Positions 43,649 through 57,457 of a stretch of 64,000 bases of DNA are shown here, piece after piece. The notes under the pieces are model-generated. The model was not told the DNA's origin and made no database searches. It saw nothing but the letters and a program-made list of their open reading frames with translations. Location: assembly GCF_000002235.5 (NCBI RefSeq), contig NW_022145611.1, positions 16,713,633 through 16,777,632 of the forward strand. Reading direction: 5' to 3'. The DNA is from Strongylocentrotus purpuratus (taxonomy: Eukaryota; Echinodermata; Echinoidea; Camarodonta; Strongylocentrotidae). A program made the position numbers and the translations under genes. The first letter of the stretch is position 1. Each line of letters starts with the position of its first letter.

Positions 43649-44142
43649 CTCTAGATCTAGGCTACTCTCTAACTCTAACTCGAGTCCAGGGAGCTCCGAC
43701 GCCAACGACGCCAAAGGCCGCGGAGCTCCAAATGCGAAATTTGAAACAAAAATCAAACAGCGGTTGTGGCAATATTTTTCCTGAAGTGTGTACAAATTCT
43801 GACTTAGAATCTACAGTGTTTTCGACTCCTTTGGGCATGTTGCAGATCGCACTACACTTGAAATCATATTTTGAAGAAGTCTGCGATGGGAAAAGGGGTG
43901 ATTCCTCGTCCTAAACTGATCCGTTGGATCGTCGATCCAACATGGAGAAGAGAAAGTATGCATGCACGGTAGCGGTGCAGCAAATATGAATATTCATGCT
44001 ATAGAGCGCCGTTCGCTCGAAAATGCTGAATATGCACGACTCAAAACAACAGAGCAGTGTTGTACAACCTCGCATCTGGAGCTGTGACGCCTTTGGCGTC
44101 GGCGTCGGAGCTCCCTGGAGTTACCTACTCTCTAGATCTAGA
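43649..44142. mobile_element. Fold-back element with GC-rich arms
   Basis: The left arm (43,649-43,738) and right arm (44,071-44,142) are imperfect inverted repeats sharing CTCTAGATCTAG, CCAGGGAGCTCCGACGCC and GACGCCAAAGG blocks. The 330-bp middle is AT-richer with a short open frame (43,732-43,914) of unknown meaning. No target duplication is clear. It is most likely a MITE or Foldback-type element. Confidence 0.6.
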
Positions 44143-45768
44143 CCATTTGCACACTGAAAAATTTTCTAAAAAAACTTTGAGAGTGCAAGTTATAACAGTG
44201 TAGGGACTGAAAAGTGATTTAGAATTTGTGGACCCCTCCCAACCAGTTTAGCCGTACAGATAAGGGCTGGATGATTAATGAAATGTGATAATGATATCAC
44301 TCGGCCTTACTTTGCATGCATGCTTCTGCCTGTGGAGAGCCATGCAAATTTGCAAAACACAAATGTGAATGTAACCACACATTCCTACACACAGTGAACC
44401 TTGCAAACTGTGTACCTTCAGGAGTTGCTTGAGATGGAGGAGTCTTCTTTTTTGTTTTTACTCCTGCACAGTTGCACACTTTGAAATTGGTCAAGACTTT
44501 AACCTAAAAAATAAAACAATTCTTACTGAAATGAGAAGCTTCGCTTACCATATACCGTACGCATATTCCTTGTGATAATGACCTGACAGAAGATTTACAT
44601 GACATAAATGTTGACCCTTGCTGAGAGTTTGCAATATCAGCTGGCAATGTGTGTAATTTACAAAAAAAGGCTCATTTCGCGTTGCAAAGTTATGACAGTA
44701 GCAATTAGTTTAGTGTAAATAGGCGTGCAGGTAGTTTGCTGAATTCAGCAACACTCCAAAATTATGATTGAAAACTAGTTTGATGTAAAGTATTAATGTT
44801 ATTTCAAACTTCAGTGCATTTGTATTGTTACATAGGATACATGTTAGTCCAAGGCATATGATGCTGGCACTTGATGTAAATGACTTTCTGTCTACAATGT
44901 ATGTCTTTGGTGATCATTAAAAAAGTATTCATGAAGAAGACCAGTTGTTATTTTACTAAAAACATGGATTTGTAGAAAATAATGTTCTTTGAACTTTGTG
45001 ACCTTTGTCTGATATCAAATAAACCAAGTGAAAAAAGGTTATGCACTACATGTACAGAAGACCTTATCATTCAACTGATCTGCAGAAATCCCTTTTGCAA
45101 ACATGTAAGTGTAGGCAAACGTGTCATTGATAATTTTAATCCTTTGTATGCATTGTTTGGATATTCTATGCTGAATTGGATACATGTGTCTTTTTCTTAC
45201 CTGCCTGAATATACATGTACACATGTTTGATGTGAATGTGACTTACGGAGTTGTGGTAGACATGAAATCACCAAGAAGAAGGTTATTAATAATGGAACAA
45301 ACTATGTAGCACCAGGGAGTTAAGTTGTCTAGACAATGGTAAATTACTGTGATGAAAATAAAACTATATGTTTAATTCTTTTTTTTTTCTTCTTTAAACG
45401 GGTCTGAATATTGAATATCAATAGGGTCTGTAACTCTGAAAATTTGGGGCCATGGCCCATTGGCCCTTATAGTGTCCGGCCCCTGGCTAGGTTTTATTTA
45501 GCCTTTGTCTTTTCAACACTTAAAGAAAAAACAGTTTGACAGGTATGTACTTCATTTTTACCACAACCTAAGTTTCACTGTAATTGGCATCATTTCTTGC
45601 ATACAATTAAATGTTTTTAGTAAAACTTATCCTTTTGTTCTTGTCTCAAATTATTGTTCTGGATAGGAAAGTAACAAGTGTCCAGCCCTGATTGGTGCAC
45701 GCATCTACTCCCAGTCTGACTGAACTTTGCTCGGTGGCTGGAGGAGGAGTGGGTATAGTGCTGTCACC

Positions 45769-45952
45769 ATGTCTAATCATGCAGAGGCCAGATTGAAGCA
45801 TCTGGAGAAGCTGTATCTGAACGGAGTGCCACAGAGCAGTGGGGCTACCCTGAGCTTGGAAAGTTTACTGGATGCACTTGTCCTGCTGCATGACGAATGC
45901 CATGCCTCCACCCTACGCAGAGAGAAGAGTGTCACAAACTTCTTAGAATGGG
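45769..45952 (+). CDS. CDC42BPA/B-like: MRCK (CDC42-binding kinase) first coding exon, partial gene
   Basis: ATG in a good context (CACCATG) begins MSNHAEARLKHLEKLYLNGV, then LSLESLLDALVLLHDECHAS, TLRREKSVTNFLEWG, with donor G/GTAAGC at 45,953. The LEKL, LDALVLLHDEC and LRREK-x-(V/I)-x-x-(F/Y)LEW landmarks match the N terminus of MRCK alpha/beta and fly Genghis Khan, just before the kinase domain. The phase-1 end agrees with the Ala codon that follows in human MRCK. MRCKs are cytoplasmic Ser/Thr kinases acting on actomyosin downstream of CDC42 or RAC. No kinase exon was found in the remaining 18 kb. Confidence 0.88.
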
Positions 45953-45994
45953 GTAAGCAGTCATCTACATGTATATTTTTGTTAAATTAACCCA

Positions 45995-46060
45995 TTGACC
46001 ACTGAATTCTCTCATCCCCCAGGCTCAATACAGGAATCATCTGGTTTTAGTAGGCGATGA
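45995..46060 (+). repeat. Dispersed repeat, copy 1 (second copy 49,257-49,322)
   Basis: CCCATTGACCACTGAA, AATACAGGAATCATC and TAGTAGG blocks recur in the same order and orientation at 49,257-49,322 with scattered differences. The family is unidentified. Confidence 0.6.
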
Positions 46061-49000
46061 GTTGGAGAGATATCCAAACTGGATAACAAGTTGCTATGAA
46101 GAAAAGGAGGAAAATCACAAAATCATAGCAAGGTTGAATAAAATTTGAGAACAAGAAAAAGTAATTTTCTAAAGCCTAAGTTGCTGCACCTAATGTAAGC
46201 TTAAAAACAAATCAGCAAACTGATAATGTCACTGTGATGTATTATTAGAGAGCTGTTGCAGTTGCTCTACTGACAAAATGACTAAGATGTCAGTCCCTCC
46301 CCTTTAAAAGTATTTTAACAAGAGGATATCCCTGAGTGAAAGTTTCTGTATACATGTAGGACAGAAAACAAATTTATCTTGATGTAGAGTACATTCAGTA
46401 TGTCACATTTCAATTATGAATTTGCTAGTTTTAGATTCTAATATGTAGTTTCGGTAGCCTCTGCATTATTGATGACTTTCTTATTAATTGTCCAATAATT
46501 CAAACAACCCATGATTTTTTTACTTACACATTAGTCAAATTATTACAAAGGCAGGATTGTCCTTCCAGAGTTTTCTTACTCTAAAAAAACACCAGAAAAG
46601 TTGAGCGAGTTCTGTACAGAATGTCAGTAATTTTTGGGGGTCATTGGTCAATGATTAAGTTTGATTATTTTACTTACTCATTCAGGACTTTGTGTCAGAA
46701 GTGTATCAGTGACCGAGAGACTGACCCACTTTCAAATGTATTTTGACTGAATTCTGACATTCTTGTCCTTTATTTGATCTAACAATTCAAAACCCTTGGT
46801 TTTGCTGTAGTAGTATTATAATGCAAAATGGTGGATTCAATATAGAAATAAGGAATGCTGTTGTGTAAATATAAGGTAACCAGAAAAAAGAAAAGAACAT
46901 GATATTGACTTTATCAATATACTCTTTCAATGAGTTGAAATATGTGCTATTCAGGAAGTAATCAAAAAAACATTAAATATTTGAATAAGGTCAAAACAAC
47001 TTCCTATTTTCATAACTTTATCTATTAAGCCTGACTAGGTTATTTGTGGTATACTGATAAGCCCTTTTCACCAGCATGAGTTCCTTTCTATATATATATA
47101 TATTCTAAAGTACTAAAACTACCCAAAATTGTGTGTGTGTGTGTGGGGGGGGGGGGGGTGATCTTGCATGGTTATGTTGCATAAAACTGGACATTGAATT
47201 TTAAATTGCTGCCAAGCTTTATAAATCCATTGTCAATAACAGTCATTTGGTGATGTTTGTTTTGTTTTGGTAGAGGTTAATTATTTGTATACCGATCAGT
47301 GTGGTGATGAAGTTTCCTGAGGTTGCCTTGACCACAAACTTGTGTACAGTTAATGTACCCTTGATATCTTAATGCCCTCCTGTATCTCATTAGCAGTTAG
47401 ATTAGGTTTGTTTTGCCAACTTTTCCACAGCGAGTTAAACTACAAATTAACTTTTAAGATTGGAATGGTCTCTGTTTATCATTATGATTATTATTATTAT
47501 TATTTTTTTTGTGGGGGGGGGGGGGGGGGGAGTGTTGGGCAAACGATATGTATCTAGATTTACTTATTGAGGTAGTGTTTCACTGAGACTATGAGACAAG
47601 AAAATGTTACAACTGAAGCATCATATCAGGAGCAAACTAAAACCCTATCATTGCATTCGCCATAGACTACTATGCAAACTAATTCGACTTACAATTTGGA
47701 TAATTTAAAACCTATTTTTTAAGGTTATATCACTTATATGAGTCTAAAGACTCGTATAACTAATGGCTAGTGCATCTGCAAGTCAACAATACAGTGCTCC
47801 CTCAAAAGTTTCTTTTTGTGTGAGATGAGGGTATTAGAGTAGTAATTATACATGTGTCATGCGATTACTCATTGATCATGGCTGGGCCAGTCACTGGATC
47901 TCAAGAGGCCGGCTAGCTTGCCTGCTCTCCTCTCAAGTGCTTCATACATATTACATGCTGGCTACATATATGACAGCCAGTAAGGGAGCGGTTTGCCAGT
48001 CGATGACACCAGCTGTCCACAATTTTATCATACACAAGATGCACGTTTTGATGTAAAGTATTTGTGAAGCTGTACGTGTGTACATGTAGGATAAGCTGAC
48101 ATAAAGGTTCATGTATGTCAGAAAATGTTAAGGTTGAACAAAATTGTTTGAATCTGATTAGAAAAGTTTTCATTCAAATTCGTTTTGATGTTAATAATCT
48201 TGAAGAACAGATAGTGAGGCAAGTTATTGTTTTTCTCCTTAATCATATTGCAAATATGATATGAATGCTTTCAATGAACAGAGTGACATGCTTTTCAATC
48301 AAATTCTCTTAAATGTTACGCTTTCAATTTTGTGCATTTATAGGGAGGCCTACATGTACATTAATTTCATGAGAAAGGTGGCATTCAAAGTGACCAAATT
48401 CCATGTAATTGGAGAGCATTACCTTTGCATTTCCTATGCTATTAAATGCTTTCTAGAGAAAATGTCAAGATAAAAACCTGAGGATGAGTGACATTAAAAT
48501 GTGAGAACCGAAATAAAGAGAGCAAGTCTGTTCAGTTCATTGTGCACAGGAAGGGGAAATCCCTGCCCTTCCATGTAGTTCAATAGGTTGTCCTATGCCT
48601 GATATACACAGAGAAATCTGATTCTAGGATCCCCAAATGGATTCTTGTACAGGTATGATCATGATGAAATAATCAAACAGGGCATATATTGATAGTAAAA
48701 TTGTGAAAATACATTCTGGATGCAAGTATCACTATATTTTCTTCCCCTGAAGATCTAGGCCGAAACAGTAGCCAATTATCTGTTGACTTAGGCCTGCATA
48801 ACATGTTCGAGGGCTTTTGTTGAAACATGATTAAGGAGAGCAGCTGGTGATGTAATCTATTTTTAGGACTGCCTTGATTTGTTTTAATTGTCAACCTGAT
48901 TTCCTCCTAAGTTATGGCCTATAATATTTTAGTAGCTTCACTTCCCTTTTTATGCTGGCTTCACTGACCTTACTTACTTATGAGATTACAGTGGCTTATG

Positions 49001-52000
49001 AGGGAACAGCATGTCATTTTCTACCTGCCTATAATGGCAATGGTTCAAGCCAAAACAGTGTCATGTTTATTGTAATATTATAGAACTTTGAGCTGGTTTG
49101 ATGATGACGATTAATATGCTATGAAAGACTAGATGTTAATTTTCTCTTTAAAAATAATATGATTTGATGGAAAGATGACCAATCACCCTAAATTTGTATG
49201 CTCTGAATCTTTGAGTTCCTTGGTGTATACTGGAAGTATCAGCTTCAAATAAAATCCCATTGACTACTGAAATCTCATATTCCCTATAGGTTTAATACAG
49301 GAGCCATCGGTTCTAGTAGGTAATAGGTTAAGTGATCAAAGCTATATATGTCATTCTTAAATGCAAGTTGAAGCATTTGAGGGTTGATCTCGTACATACT
49401 TGTGTACCTGTACTAGCTGCGCACAAATTATCTTTTTGAAATGATGTTCCCCTTTAACGTCAGGAACCATGTACATGTTTACTAATTATATTATTTGTGG
49501 CCTTAGACTACTTTTCTCAAGGAAAATTACGTCCAGACAGCTACATTATACTGCAGTTAGCAGCTGCTTACCTATCCATGTACAGTACAGTATGGAAGTG
49601 AAAGAAGTTAGCACCAGTAAATTGCTCTCCTGCTGGCCTCTAAATGCCAACTCCTCTAGATGAAATTAGAATGTTGAGAATGCATCACACTCAGGACTGT
49701 TGGAGCACTGTACAAGTTGAATTCATGCCATTTGGTACAGATTCTTGCACGATAAGCCTAAATAGATTAGCAGTTTTTGTAAGAGTATTTGTAATTTTAC
49801 ACTTATTTGTAAAAATGAGTCCAACAGTAATTTTCATACCTTGCCAAAAAAAATTCTTTATGTCTATTGGATCCCTATCAAATCTTGAGAATAGAAAGCC
49901 ATCTATTTATAATGACATGGCGCTCGTTCTTCCTCTGTTTTGTCTCACAGTTCCTGTGTATCTACAGTATGCAATTGATTCCTGAATAAAGAAGACGATT
50001 AGTTAACAACGTGATATTTGTTGTTAATTATGATAAGATGTCAATAGGCAGTCTTTATCAGTATGGAATTACTGATTTCCAGCTTGTACACGTACATGAA
50101 CACAAAAATATTCAGCTAAAAAATCTAAAAACATTAAAGTTAATTATCTGTTTATCCATACTACAGTGACATGCCATCCCTGAATATAAAATGATGCAGG
50201 CCTACCACATTGTAAATGGCCACGTTCATCTAAGATGAGTCATGAGCCGGCTTCATAAACTAGCAATTTGTCAATGTCTCGGTACATGTAGGGATGGAAA
50301 AGCATTTACTCCATGTCTTCATGTCTTCATGTCTTCATGTAGCTGCATAATAAGGAGGATAGAAAAGTATGGGAATGAATAAGTGTAGGCATTTAGGTTT
50401 ATGTGCATGTTACAGTATTATGCTTCCATTTAGTCCTGTGTGCTGTTTAGTTACATGTAAAGCCTTCTAAATGATATTCATGGCTCCTTGTACCACACAG
50501 TGCCCTGTAAATGCTTTTACTTCTACTTTTCTAGTACAGTATTAACACTCCTTGACTAGTAGAATAACTGAACGTGATATAATATGAAGCCCTAAACACT
50601 TTCATGTATTACTTCAATAACGCAATTTGTTAATTTTATTGCTCTGTACATGTACATGTACATTCCGAAGTTTTATTAGTTGTGAGTAATTTCTTTGAAA
50701 AAATGTGGAAAATGGTAACCTTTTCTAATCTACTTTAATAAAATGTTGACTGGTACCTTTGTGCGCAAATGTAATCAAAGCCAAGGGATTAAATTTTATA
50801 AAGAATACAGTTGAGTTTGTACATAACGCAATGGTACATGTACTTGTTATTGCTCTGTAGGTCAACTTGTGTGTAACAGAAGATTTGTACATGTACATGT
50901 ACATGTAGTTGTAACTCATATGAGAGGGAATCAAATAATATAGGAATATGTCTGTAATGTGCTAATGTGCTCTAGTTTTGCCTTCAAGGGATTAATAATT
51001 TTATTTACATGCAAACAAATGAAATGATTAATTGTTGGTTCAGAGGATCAAATATTTGTATTCCAGTATTCATCCTTCTCAGAGGGTCTTGTTCTGGTGG
51101 TATGTTTTCCAACTTCTGTAATAATATAGTTTTGCTTTCAGACAGCATGTGTGTTTTCTTTCAAGTTACTCTGATTTGGTCTTGTGTATTCTATTTGCTT
51201 TTCAGTCGAAGAGAAAGAAATTTAGAAATATACATGAGAGAACATACAAAATGAATAATCTTATAAATGGTGTTTCATACAAGTACTACATGTACATTTA
51301 CTTGTACTTACAAGTACTTATTAATTCATGCTTTCTACAATGTACACAACTAAATCATTCATACCCTTGAAAAGTTTTGTAACTTTTTAAGTACTATTTA
51401 TTTGTCCCGATTTTAAATATGTTTCTTGAGAAAGTGACATATTAAAGCTTACATGTACATCTAAATGTATTCAATGAATGCCCGAAATTTGATAACCAAT
51501 CCACCTTTTAAAAAGAATTCAGTTATGAAAAAATAAAAAACATCAAATTTATAAGCGGTATGAATAATTTAGTTGTTAACTGTACATGTATATGATACAT
51601 GAGTGAACAGAACAATCCATGAAATGTTCTTGCCCAATGCCCAGTGAATAGGACAACCACAACTTTTTAGTTTCAAACCCTATCAAGAAGATGGATGAGT
51701 AGGGGAAAACCAACTAAATTTGACCTGGTAGTCAGACTATCACGTACCTAGGGAGACAGAGAGAGAGAGAGTATGTGTGCTTGTCAGATTCAGGCCACCA
51801 AAGGCTTCAACATGGTGAGAAAAAATGCAAACAGAACTCTGAAAAGGTTGCATAACTTTGCTGTCTGTACGCTGTTGACATTTGCATAGATTTGTGTAGG
51901 GTTTGTGGATCGCTGTCCAGAAAGTTCTTGCATGTATTTGCATTCCTTGAGAGGTTCTGTTTGCCCTGTGGGTACATGGCAAAGATTAAGGGGAATATTG

Positions 52001-55000
52001 TGATCTTAAAGTCACAAGTAATGATACAATATACAACAGAGTAGTATTAGAATTAAATTAGATGTAAAGTTTTATTGAGAATCTTCTCAGCATATATGAA
52101 CAGAACAAATTCTGAAGCCATATTCTTTATCTGCAACTTTTTTGATAATTTTCCTTAAAACAGTTTCTTCTGAATTGTACATATATAGAATGTATTTCTT
52201 TACAACAAAATAATTTAATTAGCCCAAAACAAAAAGCTATAATATTTTCGTACACTGAAGCCCTACTTTTACCATTACTTAATTACCCTATAAGTATGCC
52301 TGTATGTGCAATACGTTTATTTACACAACAAAAGGAAATGATAAATTCTTACTTCTAACATTTTCCTGACAATATTTTATTGATATGAATGCCATCAGCT
52401 TTGTAAACTCAATCTGTGTAGGTCTATCTTCTGTTTTAAAGTTTCTCATCATTTCAAATGCAATGTAAAATGTACATTTAGGCTTCCATTCTGTCCCTAG
52501 GTATGTGGTGGTACACACAGAAAACACTAACTGTTAGGCATGATGAATAATCATAATCAGATACTGGTAATATAGTGCCAGGGACAAGGTCCTTCATTTA
52601 TGAAATATATCCAGGAACTCCAGGAAGTGAATTGTACGCGAGTGGCTTTGAATAATGGGCACAAAGCCAATAACAGCAATGTGACATACTGTGAATGAGA
52701 AAGATGCTGCATAATTTGGTCAGTGTTTTATTAACTTCATATAATTTAGATCAATTATAAAAAGCAAGACATGCAGTGTATACATTGTATGTTATAGGGT
52801 GTATAGATGGTTGCTGATTGCAAATAAAAGTGTTTGTCTGTCTGACTTTTTAGTGGCATTTTATGCTTGCAGTGTGTTGTTAGGCCATATTGATTGGGGG
52901 GGGGGGGGGGGGGGGGCGGGGGTGGGTGTGTCGCAAAAATCACAAAATTATCCCCAATGCTACTTTACACATACTGTTTAATATTGCTGATGAGTTAATT
53001 CCTGTACAGAAACCCAACTATTTCATCCAAGGTGAAATAAACACCACACCAAAGCAAACATGTAGATCCATACAGTATTATATGAAATGTCTGCGTAGTC
53101 ATGTGGGGCCACAGTTTCAAGAGGTACGGAGGGGGGGGGGGGGGGGTAGGGGCAGTTGCTGAAATGTAATGAAATCCTAATTTCCTCAAACTTTCTATCC
53201 TCTATACACCTGGCCTTATCTTGGGTTGCATGCAAACTGGTGGACATGTATCAACCAATAGGTTATCCATGTACTTTTTTTAACAGGGTTTTTTGGTAGC
53301 GAGTACCTCATCGAGTACGAGGAGACAGCAGCACTTCCCTTCAGCTTTGCCATACTTCTTGTGCTAATTGATTGCTGCTGGGCTTCCTGTGTCACAGGCC
53401 ACTCAAATCCACTTGTCCATCAAATGGTCCAAGATCATACCTGACTGACATGACACAAATATAGCCTCTTGATATACTGTAGGTTGGAGGTCTACATGTA
53501 CTATCATGTAAAGTACTTGCTTTGGACCTACCTATACGGATAAATGTACATCCATTTTATTCCAAGAAATTGGTATATCCTGCCACGAATCCTATTTATC
53601 TGTTTTCTTTTTTGTTTGTTTCATTGTGATTTATAGGCATAAATATTAATCAATGCAACACTTTCCTGGTCAGAGACATATGTCCCCCCCCCCCCCCCCA
53701 TTTCTTCATACTTATATTTTAGATGGTGGCATACCTAGGAATAGGATGTATATGAAGTTGGAAGTGAAACCTCTCCCCCCCCCCCCCCCCCACTTAAAGG
53801 CCCCCAAATGCACATTAAATAGGGTTGCCAAGTTAAATTACACCCCCCCCCCTTATACATTTGTGGGGTAGGTCTCTGTATACGTAGGCCTACAGCTTAA
53901 ACATACTCCTTTTTTTTTTCTTTTCCTGTAGCCCTCCCACAAACTAGACTTCTTTTAGTGTTTATAATGACTGTTTATAATGACTGTTTTGTGCCTGTGG
54001 TTATTCTACATTTGGCGCAGTGTAACTTGAACATACATTGTACAATGGTTGCATTCATTGGCATTAGGGAAACCTTGGTTCAGTCACCCCCACACAAACA
54101 CACTCAGCTCAAAATGCATGCATAATAGATCAATCTTGTGAGGTCACTGGGCTAATAATATATGTGTAGCCTTTACTTATGCACAGTCTAAACACAGATT
54201 GATAAAATTAACTTATCATATACTTTTCAATGCAATAGCCTTTAGCTTTCATTTTAAAGGCTCATGATATTAGCATGGGTTTCTATGCAGGCCTGCACAT
54301 GATTGTGCATTTTTCTCTGTGCACTGCAAAAAATTCAAAACCATGTATGAAATGTATTGTTATGCTGTTCTTCATTTCCATTAATATTTTACCAACCACA
54401 ACTATTTCACTATATTGTAGTTTAAATAAATGGAAGGATAATCTCCTTGAGGATAGGAAATGCTATCTCAGTGAGGATGATATTACTTTTGTACATGTAC
54501 ATGTACACTGCTCGTACATTCACCTAAACGCCAAAGCATCTAGTACACGTACATGTATACGGACGCCTAATTTCACTGCTTCAATAATATTTCCCATGCT
54601 GACCAAATCAGGTTTCAGAATCTAGTCATACACGTCGCTTTCATTGCCGGTAAATCCATTACTTTAACCTGCCCGCTATCACCCCTAGCCAGGCAACGAG
54701 CCAGTCAGTCAGCTTAGCTAGACTTTTTGGCAGTTGGATGGTAGATAAAATGAACTTGATGATTTGAAATGACCAATAAAATGATGACCCCATTTACCCC
54801 AAGGCAGCCCGGCCCGGCCACGATTCCGATGTGATGTCACTCGTTATGGTTCATGCCAAGTTCATTAAATTCAACCAAGATTTGACCTGGACTGGACCGG
54901 ACTGCTGTGCAAGTCTGTTTCTGTTCTTTTGCATACATACAGTAGCTACATGTTGGATAATTAGAGGCCTATTTGTAGACTTTTTGCTTCTGCTGTGCAA

Positions 55001-57423
55001 CTGTGGGTTATCATATCATGAACTTTCATTTTGAACTTTGGTGTTTGTGCTCGAAATTTGATATGTAATCATATACCTCATTACCGGTACTTGATCTTGA
55101 TTTTTTCCTGAAAATTTTTGACGAGCTTATATAAGTAAATTGGAAAAAAAGAAAAACTGTTAGCATGAGCAAGAATAAAGAACAGTGCAGTTTACATAGT
55201 ATATATTCAAAGTGCAACTATATATATTTCAAACCAACTGACTAGATTCATAGCTCTATCATAACTGAATGTCATGAATGAAACAAAAGTGGAACTACTA
55301 CTAGATACATATTAGTGCATCATTATGAATTGATGGTCATTTTGTGGATAATATTACATGTACTTCAGATAAGATTGGAGATAAACAAAATATTTACCAA
55401 CATATAAGCCTACAGTAGGTGTATATATGTATGTATATTTGAAGTGTATAAGTTTGTGTACATGCACGCCTATAAATATAATACACGTACAAGTCATACA
55501 TTGTACATGTATACATTAGTGTACAACGTAATCTGTAACGCTCATTGAATTGCAATGCATTTCCTGTGTGTGGCTATTAAGGTGTACCAAAAGTATTTTG
55601 TGGTTTTCCTGTCTGTAGATGATATCACTGATAAAATAAAAAATAATTCATAACAAATCTGCTAGCTGCTTATTTATCCCGGCTTTTCTGTTTGGGGATA
55701 ACCTCATACTAGTCATAAAGATAAGAAATGGTATTTGATGTAAGACATGTCCTTTGGTGACTGTCAGTAATGGTATGTGGAATCATTGGGACTATTTCAG
55801 GCTGCATTGAGGATGTAATAACATGCGTACCTCATGAGCGGAGTTACTTCGAGCAAGATATTGTCGGTACCGGTGATTGAAATACCCCTTTTTTTTCTCG
55901 GTCCACACAGTCTGCATAATACCTTGCATCTTCACTGGACTGTGTAATCAGGGGCTGTAGTCACTCAAGAATGTGAGATGTATGCCTGCCTAGTCTTTAT
56001 ATACAGACCTTGATTTCTATCGTCCTGTGGAGCTCCTCTGAAATCCTGTTAATTCTACACATGTAAACAGGGCCTAATCCTTTCAGGGAGGTAGTCTTAA
56101 CATAGACTTAGATAAATCCTGCGCAGTGATCTATTAGGGGTGAAACTCTCATTAGATAGACGTTTTCTTGAGGTACATCATATCATGAATAGATACCTGG
56201 TCTGTTTTGCTCCATATGTAGTCTATCAAACGCATTTAGAATGCAGTGCAAGATGTACATATCGGTACATTACATGTAGCTTACGAGGACTACGACGTCT
56301 GCTGATCAGTGTGTAAGGGAATTCCTATGAATGTTGCCCTGCCCTGGTCTTGATCCCTATACAGAACACACCCATGTTAGTAGAGATTTAGAGGATTTTT
56401 CACTGTCTGTGTGAAGAATCTCACAAAGGAAACATATTATTTCATTGAGGGTCCATAATGTCTGGTATGATTTTGATATTAAATGACTCATGACCAGCTT
56501 ATATAATTCTTTTGCAGGGTTTGCCTATTTAATGAGATTTCTTTCTTAATCATAATGCAAACATGTAAAAGAACTTTATTCCCTTTGGAGCTGTATTATT
56601 GCATACAATATATCTTGATTGATTACAGTTACATGTATTTGCTTATGGCTATTTGTCCCTTTGGATTGTAAATCCCAAAATCAATATTATCTTGAAATTC
56701 ATAATTTTTGTCCGATATCATACTCACACTTCCCATTGTCGGAGTTCTTTTCTTATTCTAGATTGCTTTATTGATCTCATCTTGATTGGAAAGAAGGTTG
56801 GGCACTTAGTCCTTTTCTCTCTGATTGCAACATGGCAGATCTCTGGAAAAAAAAATTGCTTTTCTCAAGACGAGAAGCATAAATAACACAAATACATCTG
56901 TAACTTATTTATTTAATGATGTGGTATCTATATGCTACATTAGTACATAAGTATTTATTTACGGTTGTCAAATACGTGTAGAACTTGGAATTCATACTCT
57001 TTGCAAGAAATTCCCCAACATTGTTTCAAAGAGGCATTGAAAGCATTTTAATTCAGGTAATATTTATTTTAAAAATCTATACACATTCGTGCTGTAAAAG
57101 CTACTGCTTTCCTTAAACGTTAAATCTGTGTCATCCTTGCCTCAACTACAGTGTATTGGGGATATTGCCTTCTCTCCACAGTTGTTTTGACAATAAAAGT
57201 CAAATGAATTTGTATGCTCAACTAGGCAAGTATGTTGAAAAGCTATTCATCTATCAGTACATGTATATGTTGGTTGCCACTATAAAGCAACCATTATTAC
57301 ATGTATATTGAGAAGGCTACGTACAGTATAGGTCCTAGAGCTATACATGTAGATGGCTTACACAGTCTCCTGCTTATACGTGTATGTACATGAACATGTA
57401 CCCTATATGATATCCCACTTTGT

Positions 57424-57457
57424 GCATTGGATGTATTTCTGCATTGGATGTATTTCT
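57424..57457 (+). repeat. 17-bp tandem duplication
   Basis: GCATTGGATGTATTTCT is present twice in perfect tandem. Confidence 0.9.

Larger units (their letters stand above)
39321..45768. other. 3' flank of Jagged and upstream region of MRCK
   Basis: Candidate poly(A) signals AATAAA occur near 40,098, 40,328 and 40,579. No gene is recognised. The region holds a GA tract (about 40,843-40,928), G/C homopolymers at 41,274, 41,872 and 42,436, a fold-back element at 43,649-44,142 and, at the right end, the presumed MRCK promoter and 5' UTR. 42,840-43,260 is GC-richer than its surroundings, with no identifiable product. Confidence 0.55.
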
